The notes: generated by a model not told the origin, from the letters alone. Shown: positions 29,503 through 37,663, counted from the stretch's first letter. The stretch is 64,000 bases of DNA from Muribaculaceae bacterium (GCA_017557625.1 JAFYYG010000052.1:21954-85953); one strand, 5' to 3'. Translations and numbers: made by a program.

Positions 29503-29530
29503 AGGGTGTGCCAGAATTCTGACACACCCT
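29503..29530. terminator. GGGTGTG/CACACCC palindrome after the SPFH operon
   Basis: AGGGTGTG and CACACCCT surround CAGAATTCTG with one C/A mismatch. It shares its core with the arcA terminator at 26306-26358, so this looks like a dispersed hairpin family. Confidence 0.6.
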
Positions 29531-29550
29531 CTATATGTGCAATCGGAAGA

Positions 29551-29613
29551 ATCTGATATCTGACATCTGATATCTGACATCTGATATCTGACATCTGATA
29601 TCTGACATCTACA
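29551..29613. repeat. 14-bp tandem repeat (ATCTGATATCTGAC)x4
   Basis: Four exact copies from 29551 to 29606, then ATCTACATC. Each unit is itself two 7-mers ATCTGAY and contains the palindrome GATATC. It abuts the stop codon of the minus-strand lipoprotein gene at 29614. Confidence 0.9.
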
Positions 29614-30261
29614 TCATCTCTTCCTTGTTTGTATTTGGAATGAGCTCACGGTGTAGAGTTGGTCGCCGTTTGAGAAGCTGATGTTGAAGTCGGCGACTCC
29701 GTTTTTGAGTTTGTTGGTTGCTACTACTTCGGCTTGGTAGCGCACTGCTTTGCCTGGAGCTAACTCGCTGATAATGGCAGTGGGGGAGAGGTAAATCTGC
29801 TTGGTCCCTGACACTGTGATTACTGGAGCGATGTCATAAACATAGTCGTTGCCCATGTTGCGAATCTCGAAGATGAGCTTGGCGTGCTCACCGGCATCGA
29901 TGCAGTTGTTACTCATGCTCTCGGCGAGACGAATGTTCTCAATGTAAATGTTAGAGTATGGGCTGTAAGAGTTGTTCTGATGATAGTCATCGTAGTCATA
30001 ACCATTGTTGTAGTCGCTGGTGCGGTTCTCTTGTTTAACTTTTGGGGCTGTAGCAGCGGCTCCGATTACTCCACCAATTGCCATACCTGCGATGGTGCCC
30101 ACATCACTGCCACGCCATCCGCCAGTAATGCCGCCAATTGCTGAGCCAAACATGCCACCTATCGAAGCGCCAGTTGCTGCTCCATAAAACTGGCTTGCCG
30201 ATTGGCAGCTGCTCATCACTATCAAAGCGGCACTCAAAACTGAAATCAAAGTCTTTTTCAT
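29614..30261 (-). CDS. glycine-zipper lipoprotein with C-terminal Ig-like domain
   Basis: 215 aa. Lipoprotein signal (IVMSSCQS), then a glycine-zipper segment (GAATGASIGGMFGSAIGGITGG ... GTIAGMAIGGVIGAA, ~28-75), an Asn/Tyr-rich linker (NNGYDYDDYHQNN), and a C-terminal beta-sandwich (~108-215; CIDAGEHAKLIFEIRNMGNDYVYDIAP, ELAPGKAVRYQAEVVA) resembling CARDB-type domains. The glycine zipper probably inserts in or spans the outer membrane. Role unknown, perhaps envelope integrity. Minus strand, convergent with the SPFH operon, from which it is separated by a palindrome and the 14-bp tandem repeat. Confidence 0.72.
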   Translation of the reverse strand: MKKTLISVLSAALIVMSSCQSASQFYGAATGASIGGMFGSAIGGITGGWRGSDVGTIAGMAIGGVIGAAATAPKVKQENRTSDYNNGYDYDDYHQNNSYSPYSNIYIENIRLAESMSNNCIDAGEHAKLIFEIRNMGNDYVYDIAPVITVSGTKQIYLSPTAIISELAPGKAVRYQAEVVATNKLKNGVADFNISFSNGDQLYTVSSFQIQTRKR

Positions 30262-30464
30262 AATAGCTATTATTTTTTATTATCTTATCGGTTTATTTCA
30301 CGATGCTAAAGTAGTAATAATCAAAAACTATGCCAAATTTATTAGACAAACAGGCATAAAAAATCGCCAAATCTAACATTTTTTAGACATTTTTATTCGT
30401 GTTTGGTTTAACTTGTAATGTGTAAATGGCCGCTTCAAGTGCTTCAAATTTGGAAAAATAGTAT

Positions 30465-30472
30465 TACTTTTG
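30465..30472 (+). promoter_or_regulatory. -7 box of the acyltransferase gene
   Basis: TACTTTTG, 18 bp before the ATG. No good -33 motif at the usual distance. Confidence 0.4.
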
Positions 30473-30490
30473 CGCATATTTTAATAGGAC

Positions 30491-31603
30491 ATGGAAATAT
30501 TGAAAGGCGACAAATTGCTTGGTAAGGCTCAGTGTCAGGTGTTGCGCGGAATAGCCATTTTGGGCATATTCCTGCACAACTTCTGCCACCTAATGCGTGG
30601 CAGCAACGAGGAGAACGAGTTTGAATTTATCACTGAGCGCGCCAATAATATGTGGAACTATTGGACTACTGGTGTTGATGTGTTTGCGCCAATTCAGTTG
30701 TTCGCATTTTTCGGCCATTATGGCGTGCCCATCTTCTTGTTTCTCAGTGGCTATGGCTTGGTGATGAAATATGAGCGAGGTGATGTGTCGTCACATGTGG
30801 GGATATGGCTATTTCTTGGTTCGCATTGGCTCAAGTTGTTCAAACTTATGGTTCTGGGCTTTGTTCTCACGGTAATTACCTTCTTGGCTTGTGGCTTGCA
30901 GTGGCACGGCATCTTTGAGTATTTGGCACAAGCCACGATGCTGTCGAATGTAGTCCCAAGTCTTTGTGATTCACATACTCCCTCGCCTTATTGGTTCTTT
31001 GGTGTGATGGTGGAGGTGTATGTTATTTACCGTTTCTTGATATATCCTTTCCACGATAAGCGGCAGTCTGTGTGGCGATGGCTTATGCCGTTGTTGCTGA
31101 TAGTGCTCGCTTGGCTGCCGCAAGTGATGATGGAGCACCACCGCAACATGCTCATCTATGTGCGTCACAATGCGGCGATAGCGATGCTGCCGTTTGCCTT
31201 GGGGGTGCTGGTTGCGCGGTATAGCTTCCCAAAATTGCCGCGATGGTCACTAGCTGTGGTCGCTGTTGTGGCACTACCTATGCTAGCACTTTTTAGTCTC
31301 AATTATCAGCTGTGGCTCTGGGTTCCCGTATTAGTGATTGCCGGCAGCGTGGCATTTGTCAAACTCCTTGAGCCGTGCAAAGGTCTGTGTCACACCATTG
31401 TTATCTCGCCCCTTCACTACTTGGGCATGCTGTCGGCAATGTTTTTTGTCGTTCACTCCATCCCACGCATGCCCATCTATGTATTTGTGCTCAAAGCGCA
31501 CAGCGGCCTGATGCTTATCGACTACGCCTGGCTCGCTCTCTACTTCGTGCTGACATTGGCGTTGGCATGGGGTTATAAGAAATGCATAAAGCACATTTCA
31601 TAA
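30491..31603 (+). CDS. acyltransferase-3 family membrane protein
   Basis: 370 aa, about ten membrane segments. The N terminus has QVLRGIAILGIFLHNFCH with the conserved R-x10-H pattern of acyltransferase-3 enzymes, then FFGHYGVPIFLFLSGYGL. The family transfers acetyl or other acyl groups to sugars of surface polysaccharides at the inner membrane; the substrate here is unknown. A clear paralogue lies at 47869-49047 (shared LRGIAIL, HNFCH, FGHYGV.IFLFLSG, PFWFFG-like and VARYGFP-like motifs). Neither is next to other polysaccharide genes. Confidence 0.82.
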   Translation: MEILKGDKLLGKAQCQVLRGIAILGIFLHNFCHLMRGSNEENEFEFITERANNMWNYWTTGVDVFAPIQLFAFFGHYGVPIFLFLSGYGLVMKYERGDVSSHVGIWLFLGSHWLKLFKLMVLGFVLTVITFLACGLQWHGIFEYLAQATMLSNVVPSLCDSHTPSPYWFFGVMVEVYVIYRFLIYPFHDKRQSVWRWLMPLLLIVLAWLPQVMMEHHRNMLIYVRHNAAIAMLPFALGVLVARYSFPKLPRWSLAVVAVVALPMLALFSLNYQLWLWVPVLVIAGSVAFVKLLEPCKGLCHTIVISPLHYLGMLSAMFFVVHSIPRMPIYVFVLKAHSGLMLIDYAWLALYFVLTLALAWGYKKCIKHIS

Positions 31604-31661
31604 TGCACAATGGGACTACGGCAGAACCGTCGTACAGAGAACCTCTTAGTAAAACATTGTG

Positions 31662-31703
31662 GAAAAATAAAAACAGGCGGCCTGCCAATTGACGGGTCGC
31701 CTG
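31662..31703 (-). terminator. terminator of rocD
   Basis: CAGGCGGCC (31674-31682) pairs with GGGTCGCCTG (31694-31703) with a G-T pair. On the minus strand it is followed by TTTTTATTTTT. Confidence 0.75.
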
Positions 31704-31727
31704 AGGGATTGGTTATGAGAAAGTGTA

Positions 31728-33011
31728 TTACTCTGACATTTCTTCGAAGGTCTTCTTGATGATTGCCACGGCTTCGAGGATTTCTTCCTTGTTGATGCAC
31801 AAGGGTGGAGCGAAGCGGATGATGTGGTCATGGGTGGGCTTAGCCAGCAGACCGTTGTCGCGCAACTTGAGGCAGATGTCCCAAGCTGTCTTGCCCTTGA
31901 TGGGTGTAGTTACGATGGCGTTGAGCAAGCCGCGTCCACGCACCTGAACGATGAATGGCGAGTTAATTTTGTTGATTTCCTCACGGAAGATCTTACCCAT
32001 CTTCTCGGCATTCTGGGTGAGTTTCTCCTCTTTCACAACCTTCAGTGCCTCAACTGCCACACGTGCTGCGAGGGGGAAGCCACCGAATGTGGAGCCGTGT
32101 TCGCCTGGTTTCACGTTGAGCATGATATCGTCGTCGGCAAGGCAAGCCGAAACAGGAAGTACACCACCACCGAGGGCCTTGCCCAGGATAACGATGTCGG
32201 GTCGGATGCCGTCGTGCATAGAGCAGAGCATCTTACCGGTGCGGGCGATACCAGTCTGTACCTCATCGGCGATGAAGAGCACGTTGTGCTCGTGGCACAG
32301 GTCGAAGCATTTTTTCAGGTAGCCGTCATCGGGTACGAAAACGCCTGCCTCGCCTTGAATAGGCTCGGCGATGAAGGCGCATACCTCGTCACCATATTTC
32401 TTGAGGGCTTTCTCAAGAGCCTTTGGGTCGTTGTAGGGGATGCGGATGAAACCAGGAGTCAATGGACCATACTCTGCGTATGAGCTTGGGTCATCGCTCA
32501 TGGTGATGATGGTCACGGTGCGTCCGTGGAAGTTGCCTTCGCAGCAGATTATCTTAACTTTGTCGTTGGGAATACCTTTCTTTACTACACCCCAGCGGCG
32601 GGCGAGCTTCAAAGCTGTCTCCACACCCTCAGCACCGGTGTTCATGGGGAGCACCTTGTCATAGCCGAAGTACTGGTGGATGTATTTCTCATACTCGCAC
32701 AGCACGTCGTTGTAGAAAGCGCGTGAAGTGAGGCACAGCGTGTCGGCCTGTTCTTTGAGCGCTTTCACGATGCGTGGGTGGCAGTGACCTTGATTAACAG
32801 CACTGTAAGATGAGAGGAAGTCGAAGTATTTCTTGCCCTCAACGTCCCACACATAGATGCCTTTGCCCTTGTGAAGCACAACGGGTAGTGGGTGGTAGTT
32901 GTGAGCTCCGTACTTGTCTTCCATTGCCATGCATCGTTTGCTGGCGGTGTTAGTGGTTTTTTTACATGTGGTTTTTTTACAAGATGGTTTAGTTTTTTTG
33001 CAAGTAGCCAT
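31728..33011 (-). CDS. rocD: ornithine aminotransferase with unusual Cys/Lys/Thr-rich N terminus
   Basis: 427 aa class III aminotransferase. [18 protein letters not shown], the PLP-ring Asp in [15 protein letters not shown], and the PLP Lys in [16 protein letters not shown] are all present. [13 protein letters not shown] is the ornithine-aminotransferase N terminus. It converts ornithine and 2-oxoglutarate to glutamate semialdehyde (P5C) and glutamate, feeding pruA. The first 27 residues are odd: [20 protein letters not shown], three CKKT units, not seen in the family as I know it. The promoter at 33049-33080 predicts a start site near 33043, so the extension is probably translated, although an internal ATG at residue 28 could also serve. 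Confidence 0.92.
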   Translation of the reverse strand: MATCKKTKPSCKKTTCKKTTNTASKRCMAMEDKYGAHNYHPLPVVLHKGKGIYVWDVEGKKYFDFLSSYSAVNQGHCHPRIVKALKEQADTLCLTSRAFYNDVLCEYEKYIHQYFGYDKVLPMNTGAEGVETALKLARRWGVVKKGIPNDKVKIICCEGNFHGRTVTIITMSDDPSSYAEYGPLTPGFIRIPYNDPKALEKALKKYGDEVCAFIAEPIQGEAGVFVPDDGYLKKCFDLCHEHNVLFIADEVQTGIARTGKMLCSMHDGIRPDIVILGKALGGGVLPVSACLADDDIMLNVKPGEHGSTFGGFPLAARVAVEALKVVKEEKLTQNAEKMGKIFREEINKINSPFIVQVRGRGLLNAIVTTPIKGKTAWDICLKLRDNGLLAKPTHDHIIRFAPPLCINKEEILEAVAIIKKTFEEMSE

Positions 33012-33048
33012 AATTAGTTGTTTTAATAGAAAATTTGTTCTGATTGTG

Positions 33049-33080
33049 CAAAATTACTTCTTTTTTGCCGAAAAAATCAA
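33049..33080 (-). promoter_or_regulatory. promoter of rocD
   Basis: Minus strand TTG (33078-33080), 21-nt spacer, TAATTTTG (33049-33056), leaving a ~32-nt leader before the ATG at 33011. Confidence 0.65.
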
Positions 33081-33107
33081 GAAACGCGATTAAAATAATG
33101 TGCAATT

Positions 33108-33139
33108 TTTGTTAACACAATTTTTTTTGACTATTTTTG
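33108..33139 (+). promoter_or_regulatory. promoter of the small secreted protein at 33164
   Basis: TTTG (33108-33111), 20-nt spacer, TATTTTTG (33132-33139), about 20 nt of leader. Divergent from the rocD promoter. Confidence 0.7.
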
Positions 33140-33163
33140 TGACCTGCAAAACACATCAAAATT

Positions 33164-33697
33164 ATGAAAAAAATCTTATTGTTGCTATTTGCGATGTTAT
33201 CGCTGACTGCCAGTGGGCAGTATATGATAACCGACAAAGGCTATTTCTATAGTCCTGATGGTTTTAAGTGCAAACATGGCCACATCTACACTAAAGACAT
33301 GCAGACGCTGGTGCGCACAGGGTGGTACGGCCGTGACGACTGGGATCAGCACTACCTTGTTGAGAAGCTTATAGAGGTGCCCTCGGGTGCCGAGGTGATT
33401 CCAAGCAATTTCCTTTATAATCCTGCTGGCGAGGCTGCTACGGGCTACAACTGGCTTTATGCCGTAGTGATTCCGAGTTCGGTGCAATGGATAGCGACCG
33501 ATGCCTTTATGATGTCTCGCGTGGTGTTCTTCACCGGAGAGACACCAGTGGAGTCAGCACCAAGTATCACTGCCGACCCCAATGCCACCGAACTTGCACG
33601 TTTCAATGTCGAAGGTCAGCGCATCGACGGGCCCCAGCCCGGCGTGAACATCGTGCTGATGAGCGACGGCACAGCGCATAAAGTACTGGTAAAATAG
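33164..33697 (+). CDS. small secreted protein with T9SS-like C-terminal tail
   Basis: 177 aa. Signal peptide cut near ASGQ. The middle has a BspA-like leucine-rich-repeat remnant (VPSGAEVIPSNFLYN, AVVIPSSVQWIATDAFM). The C terminus, ARFNVEGQRIDGPQPGVNIVLMSDGTAHKVLVK in overview, has the GQR ... PGVNIV ... DGT ... KVLVK pattern of Bacteroidales T9SS type A sorting tails. Inference: exported by T9SS and left on or released from the surface. It is small for such cargo; the core LRR region is only one or two repeats long, so it may be a decayed BspA protein. No functional partner nearby. Confidence 0.65.
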   Translation: MKKILLLLFAMLSLTASGQYMITDKGYFYSPDGFKCKHGHIYTKDMQTLVRTGWYGRDDWDQHYLVEKLIEVPSGAEVIPSNFLYNPAGEAATGYNWLYAVVIPSSVQWIATDAFMMSRVVFFTGETPVESAPSITADPNATELARFNVEGQRIDGPQPGVNIVLMSDGTAHKVLVK

Positions 33698-33800
33698 TTC
33701 ATAGTTTAGAGTTAATAGTTCATAGTTTTTTTAATGAGTGACGGCAATCGCTATTGGCTTGTTAGCTTGTTTACTCGTTAGCTTGTTTGCTTAAATACAG
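33698..33800 (+). repeat. spacer words GTTCATAGTTTAGAG and CTTGTTAGCTTGTTT before phoH
   Basis: First part: GTTCATAG twice around TTTAGAGTTAATA. Second part (33757-33790): CTTGTTAGCTTGTTTACTCG then TTAGCTTGTTTGCTT. The first word is the approximate reverse complement of the word preceding cydA (37950-37992). Confidence 0.6.
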
Positions 33801-33801
33801 A

Positions 33802-34770
33802 ATGATAGAACGACACGTAATAATTGACAACGTTGACCCTGTAGTGTTTTACGGGGTTAACAACACTAATATCCAATTAATTCGCAACTTGTTTCCCAAG
33901 CTGAGGATGGCGGCTCGCGGTTCGGTGATTACCGTCATTGGCGATGAGGCCGAGACCGAGAAGTTTGAGCACGACATCAAGCAGCTCGAGGACTATTGCG
34001 CTACTTACAACATTCTGCCCGAGGATGTGATACTCGACACCATCAAGGGGCTGCCGCCCAAGGAGCTCAAGATGGATGACGTGATTATCTACGGCGTGAA
34101 CGGCAAACCCATCAAGGGCCGCACGCCGAACCAGCAGTTGATGGTCAAAACCTTCAACGAGAACGACTTGACCTTTGCGCTTGGTCCTGCGGGTACTGGC
34201 AAGACTTACCTTGCCGTGGCTCTTGCGGTGCGTGCGTTGAAGAATCGTGAGGTACGCAAGATTATCCTGTCGCGACCTGCTGTGGAGGCTGGCGAGAAAT
34301 TGGGTTTCCTGCCTGGCGATATGCGCGATAAGATAGACCCCTATCTGCAACCGCTTTATGATGCCCTTGAGGACATGATTCCCGGAGCAAAGCTCAAGGA
34401 ATATATGGACACTAATGTCATACAGATTGCTCCGCTTGCCTTTATGCGCGGTCGCACTCTCAACGACGCTATCATAGTACTTGACGAGGCGCAGAATACT
34501 ACTACTCATCAGATTAAAATGTTCCTCACCCGCTTGGGAATGGGTTCAAAGATGGTGGTTACAGGCGACATCACTCAAATTGACCTGCCCCGCAGTGTCA
34601 CCTCAGGTCTCATCCAAGCCCTGAAGGTGCTTGATGGCGTGAAAGGCATCGGCAAGATTGAGTTTGGCAAGAAAGACATCGTGCGCCACCAGCTCGTGCA
34701 GCGCATCGTTGAGGCTTATGAGAAGCATGATGCGCTTGCATCTATCAATGCAGAAAGAATGAAAGATTAG
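33802..34770 (+). CDS. phoH: PhoH family ATPase
   Basis: About 322 aa. N-terminal region of the PhoH-like (YbeZ) type, then Walker A LGPAGTGKTYLA (~128-140), SRPAVEAGEKLGFLPGD, Walker B IIVLDEAQNTT (~229) and TGDITQIDLP (~255). Known of the family: cytoplasmic ATPases linked to RNA metabolism and, in E. coli, to YbeY and 16S maturation. The ATG at 33802 (MIERHVIIDNVD) is preferred to a TTG five codons upstream inside the spacer repeat. Its stop codon is part of the first TAGACA word of the following spacer. Confidence 0.92.
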   Translation: MIERHVIIDNVDPVVFYGVNNTNIQLIRNLFPKLRMAARGSVITVIGDEAETEKFEHDIKQLEDYCATYNILPEDVILDTIKGLPPKELKMDDVIIYGVNGKPIKGRTPNQQLMVKTFNENDLTFALGPAGTGKTYLAVALAVRALKNREVRKIILSRPAVEAGEKLGFLPGDMRDKIDPYLQPLYDALEDMIPGAKLKEYMDTNVIQIAPLAFMRGRTLNDAIIVLDEAQNTTTHQIKMFLTRLGMGSKMVVTGDITQIDLPRSVTSGLIQALKVLDGVKGIGKIEFGKKDIVRHQLVQRIVEAYEKHDALASINAERMKD

Positions 34771-34828
34771 ACAGTCCCTTTTCTAGACATAAGAACAGAA
34801 GTTGGTTTTTGGCTGCGCCTACTCTTTT

Positions 34829-35331
34829 TTAGACAAAAGAACAAAAGTTTTCAGAAGAACATAAATATTTTTTATGGATATTGAGAAATTGATTAGTGAA
34901 ATATTGGATTGCGCTAATATTGTAAGAAAGGCTCTTGCACCAGGATATGCCGAAAAAGTATATGAAAATGCTTTGATGATTGAGCTTTCAAAAGCAGGGA
35001 TTAGTGCAAAACAGCAATCACCTATCATGGTAAAATATGATGATAAAGTGGTTGGTGAGTTCTATGCTGATATTTTTGTGGAAAATTGTGTCATAATAGA
35101 GTTAAAAGCCGTGCAAAATATCAATGAAGCGCATCAAGCACAATCGGTAAATTATTTGACAGCTACAGGTGTTGATAACGGATTGCTGATAAATTTTGGC
35201 AATGAAAGTAAAATACAGATTAGACGAAAATATCGCGTTTATCGGCCCAAAGAATAATTTGCTCTCAATTGGCACGCAAGATAATAATTAATTATGTTTC
35301 TTATGTGAAATAATTATGTTCTTTTGTCTAA
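34829..35331. repeat. 15-bp perfect inverted repeats flanking the GxxExxY gene
   Basis: TTAGACAAAAGAACA at 34829-34843 and its exact reverse complement TGTTCTTTTGTCTAA at 35317-35331. A further direct, imperfect copy (CTAGACATAAGAACAGAAG) lies at 34784-34802. The left arm follows phoH, the right arm precedes ubiE, and the AT-rich GxxExxY gene lies between. No target-site duplication is visible. Confidence 0.8.
34874..35257 (+). CDS. GxxExxY protein (PD-(D/E)XK nuclease superfamily)
   Basis: 127 aa. The family-defining motif is PGYAEKVYENAL (~23-34). A putative nuclease core follows: GEFYADIFVENCVIIELKAV, where Asp66 and the E-x-K of IELK fit a PD-(D/E)XK arrangement, with a later Q-rich helix (NEAHQAQSVNYL). 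Proteins of this family are scattered, multi-copy and of unknown role in Bacteroidota genomes. The gene is clearly more AT-rich than phoH and ubiE on either side and sits between perfect 15-bp inverted repeats, suggesting acquisition. Known activity is not established. Confidence 0.85.
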   Translation: MDIEKLISEILDCANIVRKALAPGYAEKVYENALMIELSKAGISAKQQSPIMVKYDDKVVGEFYADIFVENCVIIELKAVQNINEAHQAQSVNYLTATGVDNGLLINFGNESKIQIRRKYRVYRPKE

Positions 35332-35349
35332 TTTAACAGCAGAAGAGTG

Positions 35350-36084
35350 ATGAAGGTTGAGGAGATAAAGCCATATAGCAGTGAGGGGGAGAAGGCTCGG
35401 CAGGTGGAGGCGATGTTTGACAGCATTGCGCCTGCCTACGACTTTATGAACCGCGCCATGACGCTAGGCATAGACCGGTGGTGGCGGCGTGTGGCAGTGA
35501 AGATGGTGAAGCGTAGCAATCCGCGCCGCATCCTCGACGTGGCGACAGGCACTGGCGACTTCGCCATTGACCTCTACCGTAAGATAAAGCCTGAGGCGGT
35601 GGTAGGCATAGACCTCTCGCAGGGCATGCTCGATGTGGCACGCAAGAAGATTGCAAAGCGTGGTCTTGGCGATGCCATCACCGTGCAGCAGGGCGACTGC
35701 CTGGCGTTGCCATTTGGCGATGGTGAGTTCGATGCGGTGACTGTGGCGTTTGGCGTGCGCAACTTCGAGCACCTGCAGCAAGGTTATCAGCAGATGCACC
35801 GTGTGCTCAAACCCGGCGGAATGTTGTGCGTGATAGAACTGTCCACACCTCGCAACCGCGTGGTGCGGTGGTTCTATGACCTCTACACGCTGCATATAAT
35901 ACCGTGGTTTGGTGCGCTAAAATCTCACGATAAGAGTGCTTATCGTTACTTGCCTCAAAGCATCGCTGCTGTACCGCAAGGCGAAGATATGCTCGCAATA
36001 ATGCGCGAAGCAGGCTTCAAAGACTGCAAGGTGAAGCGGTTAACATTAGGTACTTGCTCAATCTACAGTGGGATAAATGCATAA
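35350..36084 (+). CDS. ubiE: menaquinone/ubiquinone C-methyltransferase
   Basis: About 244 aa class I SAM methyltransferase. FDSIAPAYDFMNRAMTLGIDRWWRR is the UbiE/MenG N terminus, then SAM motif I LDVATGTGDFAID, GIDLSQGMLDVA, VTVAFGVRNFEHL and RVLKPGGMLCVIELS. In Bacteroidota it methylates demethylmenaquinone, the quinone used by the cytochrome bd oxidase encoded 2 kb downstream. GTG at 35347 directly precedes the chosen ATG. The last codons (INA-stop) lie inside the left arm of the next inverted repeat, so that spacer begins within the gene end. Confidence 0.93.
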   Translation: MKVEEIKPYSSEGEKARQVEAMFDSIAPAYDFMNRAMTLGIDRWWRRVAVKMVKRSNPRRILDVATGTGDFAIDLYRKIKPEAVVGIDLSQGMLDVARKKIAKRGLGDAITVQQGDCLALPFGDGEFDAVTVAFGVRNFEHLQQGYQQMHRVLKPGGMLCVIELSTPRNRVVRWFYDLYTLHIIPWFGALKSHDKSAYRYLPQSIAAVPQGEDMLAIMREAGFKDCKVKRLTLGTCSIYSGINA

Positions 36085-36556
36085 TGCATAATGCACAATG
36101 CATAAAAATGTTTAATCCTTTAATTCTAAATTAATGAAAAAAGATAATGATAATATTATTGTGATTAAGAGCAAAACTTTTGCTTTGCGCTCAATTAAAC
36201 TTTATCGTTATATGATTGAAGAAGAACACGAATATGTGTTGTCAAAACAGTTTTTGCGTTCTGCCACAAGCATAGGTGCAAATGTGAAAGAAGCTATTAG
36301 AGGTCAAAGTGATGCTGACTTTGGTGCTAAGATGAATATTTCTTTAAAGGAAGCTAGCGAGACAGAATATTGGCTTGAATTAATGCAAGAGAGTGAGTAT
36401 ATCCCTTTTGACGAAGGCGAAAATATGCTTGCCGCCTGTCGTGAGTTAATAAGAATTCTCACAGCAATAGTCAAAACCACATTTGAGAATAATAAACAAA
36501 AATAATTAACCTTTCATTTTGCATTACGCATTCTAGATTGTGCATTATGCATTATG
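36080..36556. repeat. 20-bp perfect inverted repeats flanking the four-helix-bundle gene
   Basis: CATAATGCATAATGCACAAT at 36080-36099 and its exact reverse complement ATTGTGCATTATGCATTATG at 36537-36556. The left arm overlaps the ubiE stop, the right arm ends 20 bp before pfkA, and the gene 36134-36505 lies inside. The words belong to the dispersed GCATTATGCAT family, so common ancestry of the arms as spacer sequence is likely. Confidence 0.85.
36134..36505 (+). CDS. four-helix-bundle protein (S23/23S rRNA IVS-type, TIGR02436)
   Basis: 123 aa, wholly helical. [39 protein letters not shown] and [18 protein letters not shown] are the three motifs of this family. The family was first seen as an open reading frame inside intervening sequences of 23S rRNA genes, which are framed by inverted repeats and cut out by RNase III. 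Here it is intergenic, AT-rich, and framed by 20-bp perfect inverted repeats between ubiE and pfkA. Role unknown; a stable helical bundle that may bind nucleic acid is a guess. Confidence 0.88.
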   Translation: MKKDNDNIIVIKSKTFALRSIKLYRYMIEEEHEYVLSKQFLRSATSIGANVKEAIRGQSDADFGAKMNISLKEASETEYWLELMQESEYIPFDEGENMLAACRELIRILTAIVKTTFENNKQK

Positions 36557-36576
36557 AATTATGCATTTTAAGAAAA

Positions 36577-37557
36577 ATGGCAAAGATTAAGACAATTGGC
36601 GTGTTGACATCGGGAGGTGATGCTCCTGGCATGAATGCCTCAATCAGGGCGGTTACACGCTCGGCGATTTTTAATGGATTTAAGGTCAAAGGCATCTATC
36701 GCGGTTACCGCGGACTGGTGGAGAATGAAATCGTGGACTTTGAGGCACAGAATGTGTCGAATATTATCCATCATGGGGGTACAATCCTGCGCACGGCGCG
36801 CTGCAAGGAGTTTAAGACCGAAGAAGGTAGGCAACAGGCTTATGATAATATGAAGAAGCACGGCATTGACGCGCTGGTGGTGATTGGTGGCGACGGTTCG
36901 CTCACAGGAGCAAGGCAGTTTGCCAGCGAGTTTGATGTGCCTATTGTTGGCATTCCAGGCACTATCGACAACGATCTCTATGGTACCGACCACACCATTG
37001 GTTACGACACGGCCCTCAACACCATCATGTGGTGCGTGGATCGCATTCGCGATACCGCCAATAGCCATGAGCGCCTGTTCTTCATAGAGGTGATGGGGCG
37101 TAATGCAGGTTTCCTAGCCCTTAATGGCGCTATCGCTGGAGGTGCCGAGGCAGCTATCATCCCTGAGATTTCTATTGAGCACGACCAGTTGGCAGAGCTT
37201 ATTAAGAGCGGTTTCCGTAAGAGTAAGAAGTCGGCGATAGTGCTTGTCGCCGAGAGTCCAATCACTGGAGGCGCCATGGGACTTGCCGAACGTGTGCACA
37301 ACGAGTTTCCGCAGTATGACGTGCGTGTCACCATCCTCGGACACCTTCAGCGTGGAGGTACGCCAACTGCCCAAGACCGCATCCTCGCCTCGCGCATGGG
37401 TGACGCTGCAATAGAGGCACTGCTTGAAGGTCAGCGTAACGTGATGATTGGCGATGACGACGAGAAGATGGTGTATGTGCCCTTCAGCAAAGCCATCAAG
37501 AACGAGAAAGATATAGACCGCCATCTGCTTGAGGTTGTGCACAGATTGTCGATTTAG
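36577..37557 (+). CDS. pfkA: ATP-dependent 6-phosphofructokinase
   Basis: About 326 aa. Glycine-rich ATP loop [18 protein letters not shown] at the start, [11 protein letters not shown] (~103; the Gly after GGD favours ATP over pyrophosphate), the catalytic [18 protein letters not shown] (~125) and [12 protein letters not shown] (~168). It phosphorylates fructose-6-phosphate in glycolysis. The ATG at 36577 ([10 protein letters not shown]) was chosen. An in-frame ATG 13 codons earlier lies within the inverted-repeat arm and would encode repeat-derived residues. Confidence 0.95.
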   Translation: MAKIKTIGVLTSGGDAPGMNASIRAVTRSAIFNGFKVKGIYRGYRGLVENEIVDFEAQNVSNIIHHGGTILRTARCKEFKTEEGRQQAYDNMKKHGIDALVVIGGDGSLTGARQFASEFDVPIVGIPGTIDNDLYGTDHTIGYDTALNTIMWCVDRIRDTANSHERLFFIEVMGRNAGFLALNGAIAGGAEAAIIPEISIEHDQLAELIKSGFRKSKKSAIVLVAESPITGGAMGLAERVHNEFPQYDVRVTILGHLQRGGTPTAQDRILASRMGDAAIEALLEGQRNVMIGDDDEKMVYVPFSKAIKNEKDIDRHLLEVVHRLSI

Positions 37558-37565
37558 CCTTTTCA

Positions 37566-37584
37566 GTTGCGACGCCATCGCAAC
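37566..37584. terminator. GTTGCGA/TCGCAAC hairpin after pfkA
   Basis: GTTGCGA (37566-37572) pairs with TCGCAAC (37578-37584). No T run. The same stem, perfected, recurs at 37932-37949, so the two copies bracket the DUF4492 gene. Confidence 0.5.
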
Positions 37585-37627
37585 ATACTAAATTTAGAGG
37601 TAAAAATGGTGTGAAATCGCAAAAAAG

Positions 37628-37656
37628 TTACCTTAGGGTAATTTACCTTTGGGTAA
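37628..37656 (+). promoter_or_regulatory. tandem 14-bp operator-like palindromes before DUF4492-cydAB
   Basis: TTACCTTAGGGTAA (37628-37641) and TTACCTTTGGGTAA (37643-37656) are each inverted repeats TTACC-N4-GGTAA, 15 bp apart, just upstream of the -7 box at 37664 and overlapping the -33 zone. Such an arrangement suggests a dimeric regulator of the cytochrome bd operon. The regulator is not identified. Confidence 0.6.
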
Positions 37657-37663
37657 CTTTTAG

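Noticed and set aside
29551-29613. CRISPR array
   Set aside because: The 14-bp units are contiguous with no spacers, and no cas gene is in the window.
34829-35331. Insertion sequence ends
   Set aside because: The inverted repeats are perfect but the enclosed gene is a GxxExxY protein, not a transposase, and no target duplication is seen.
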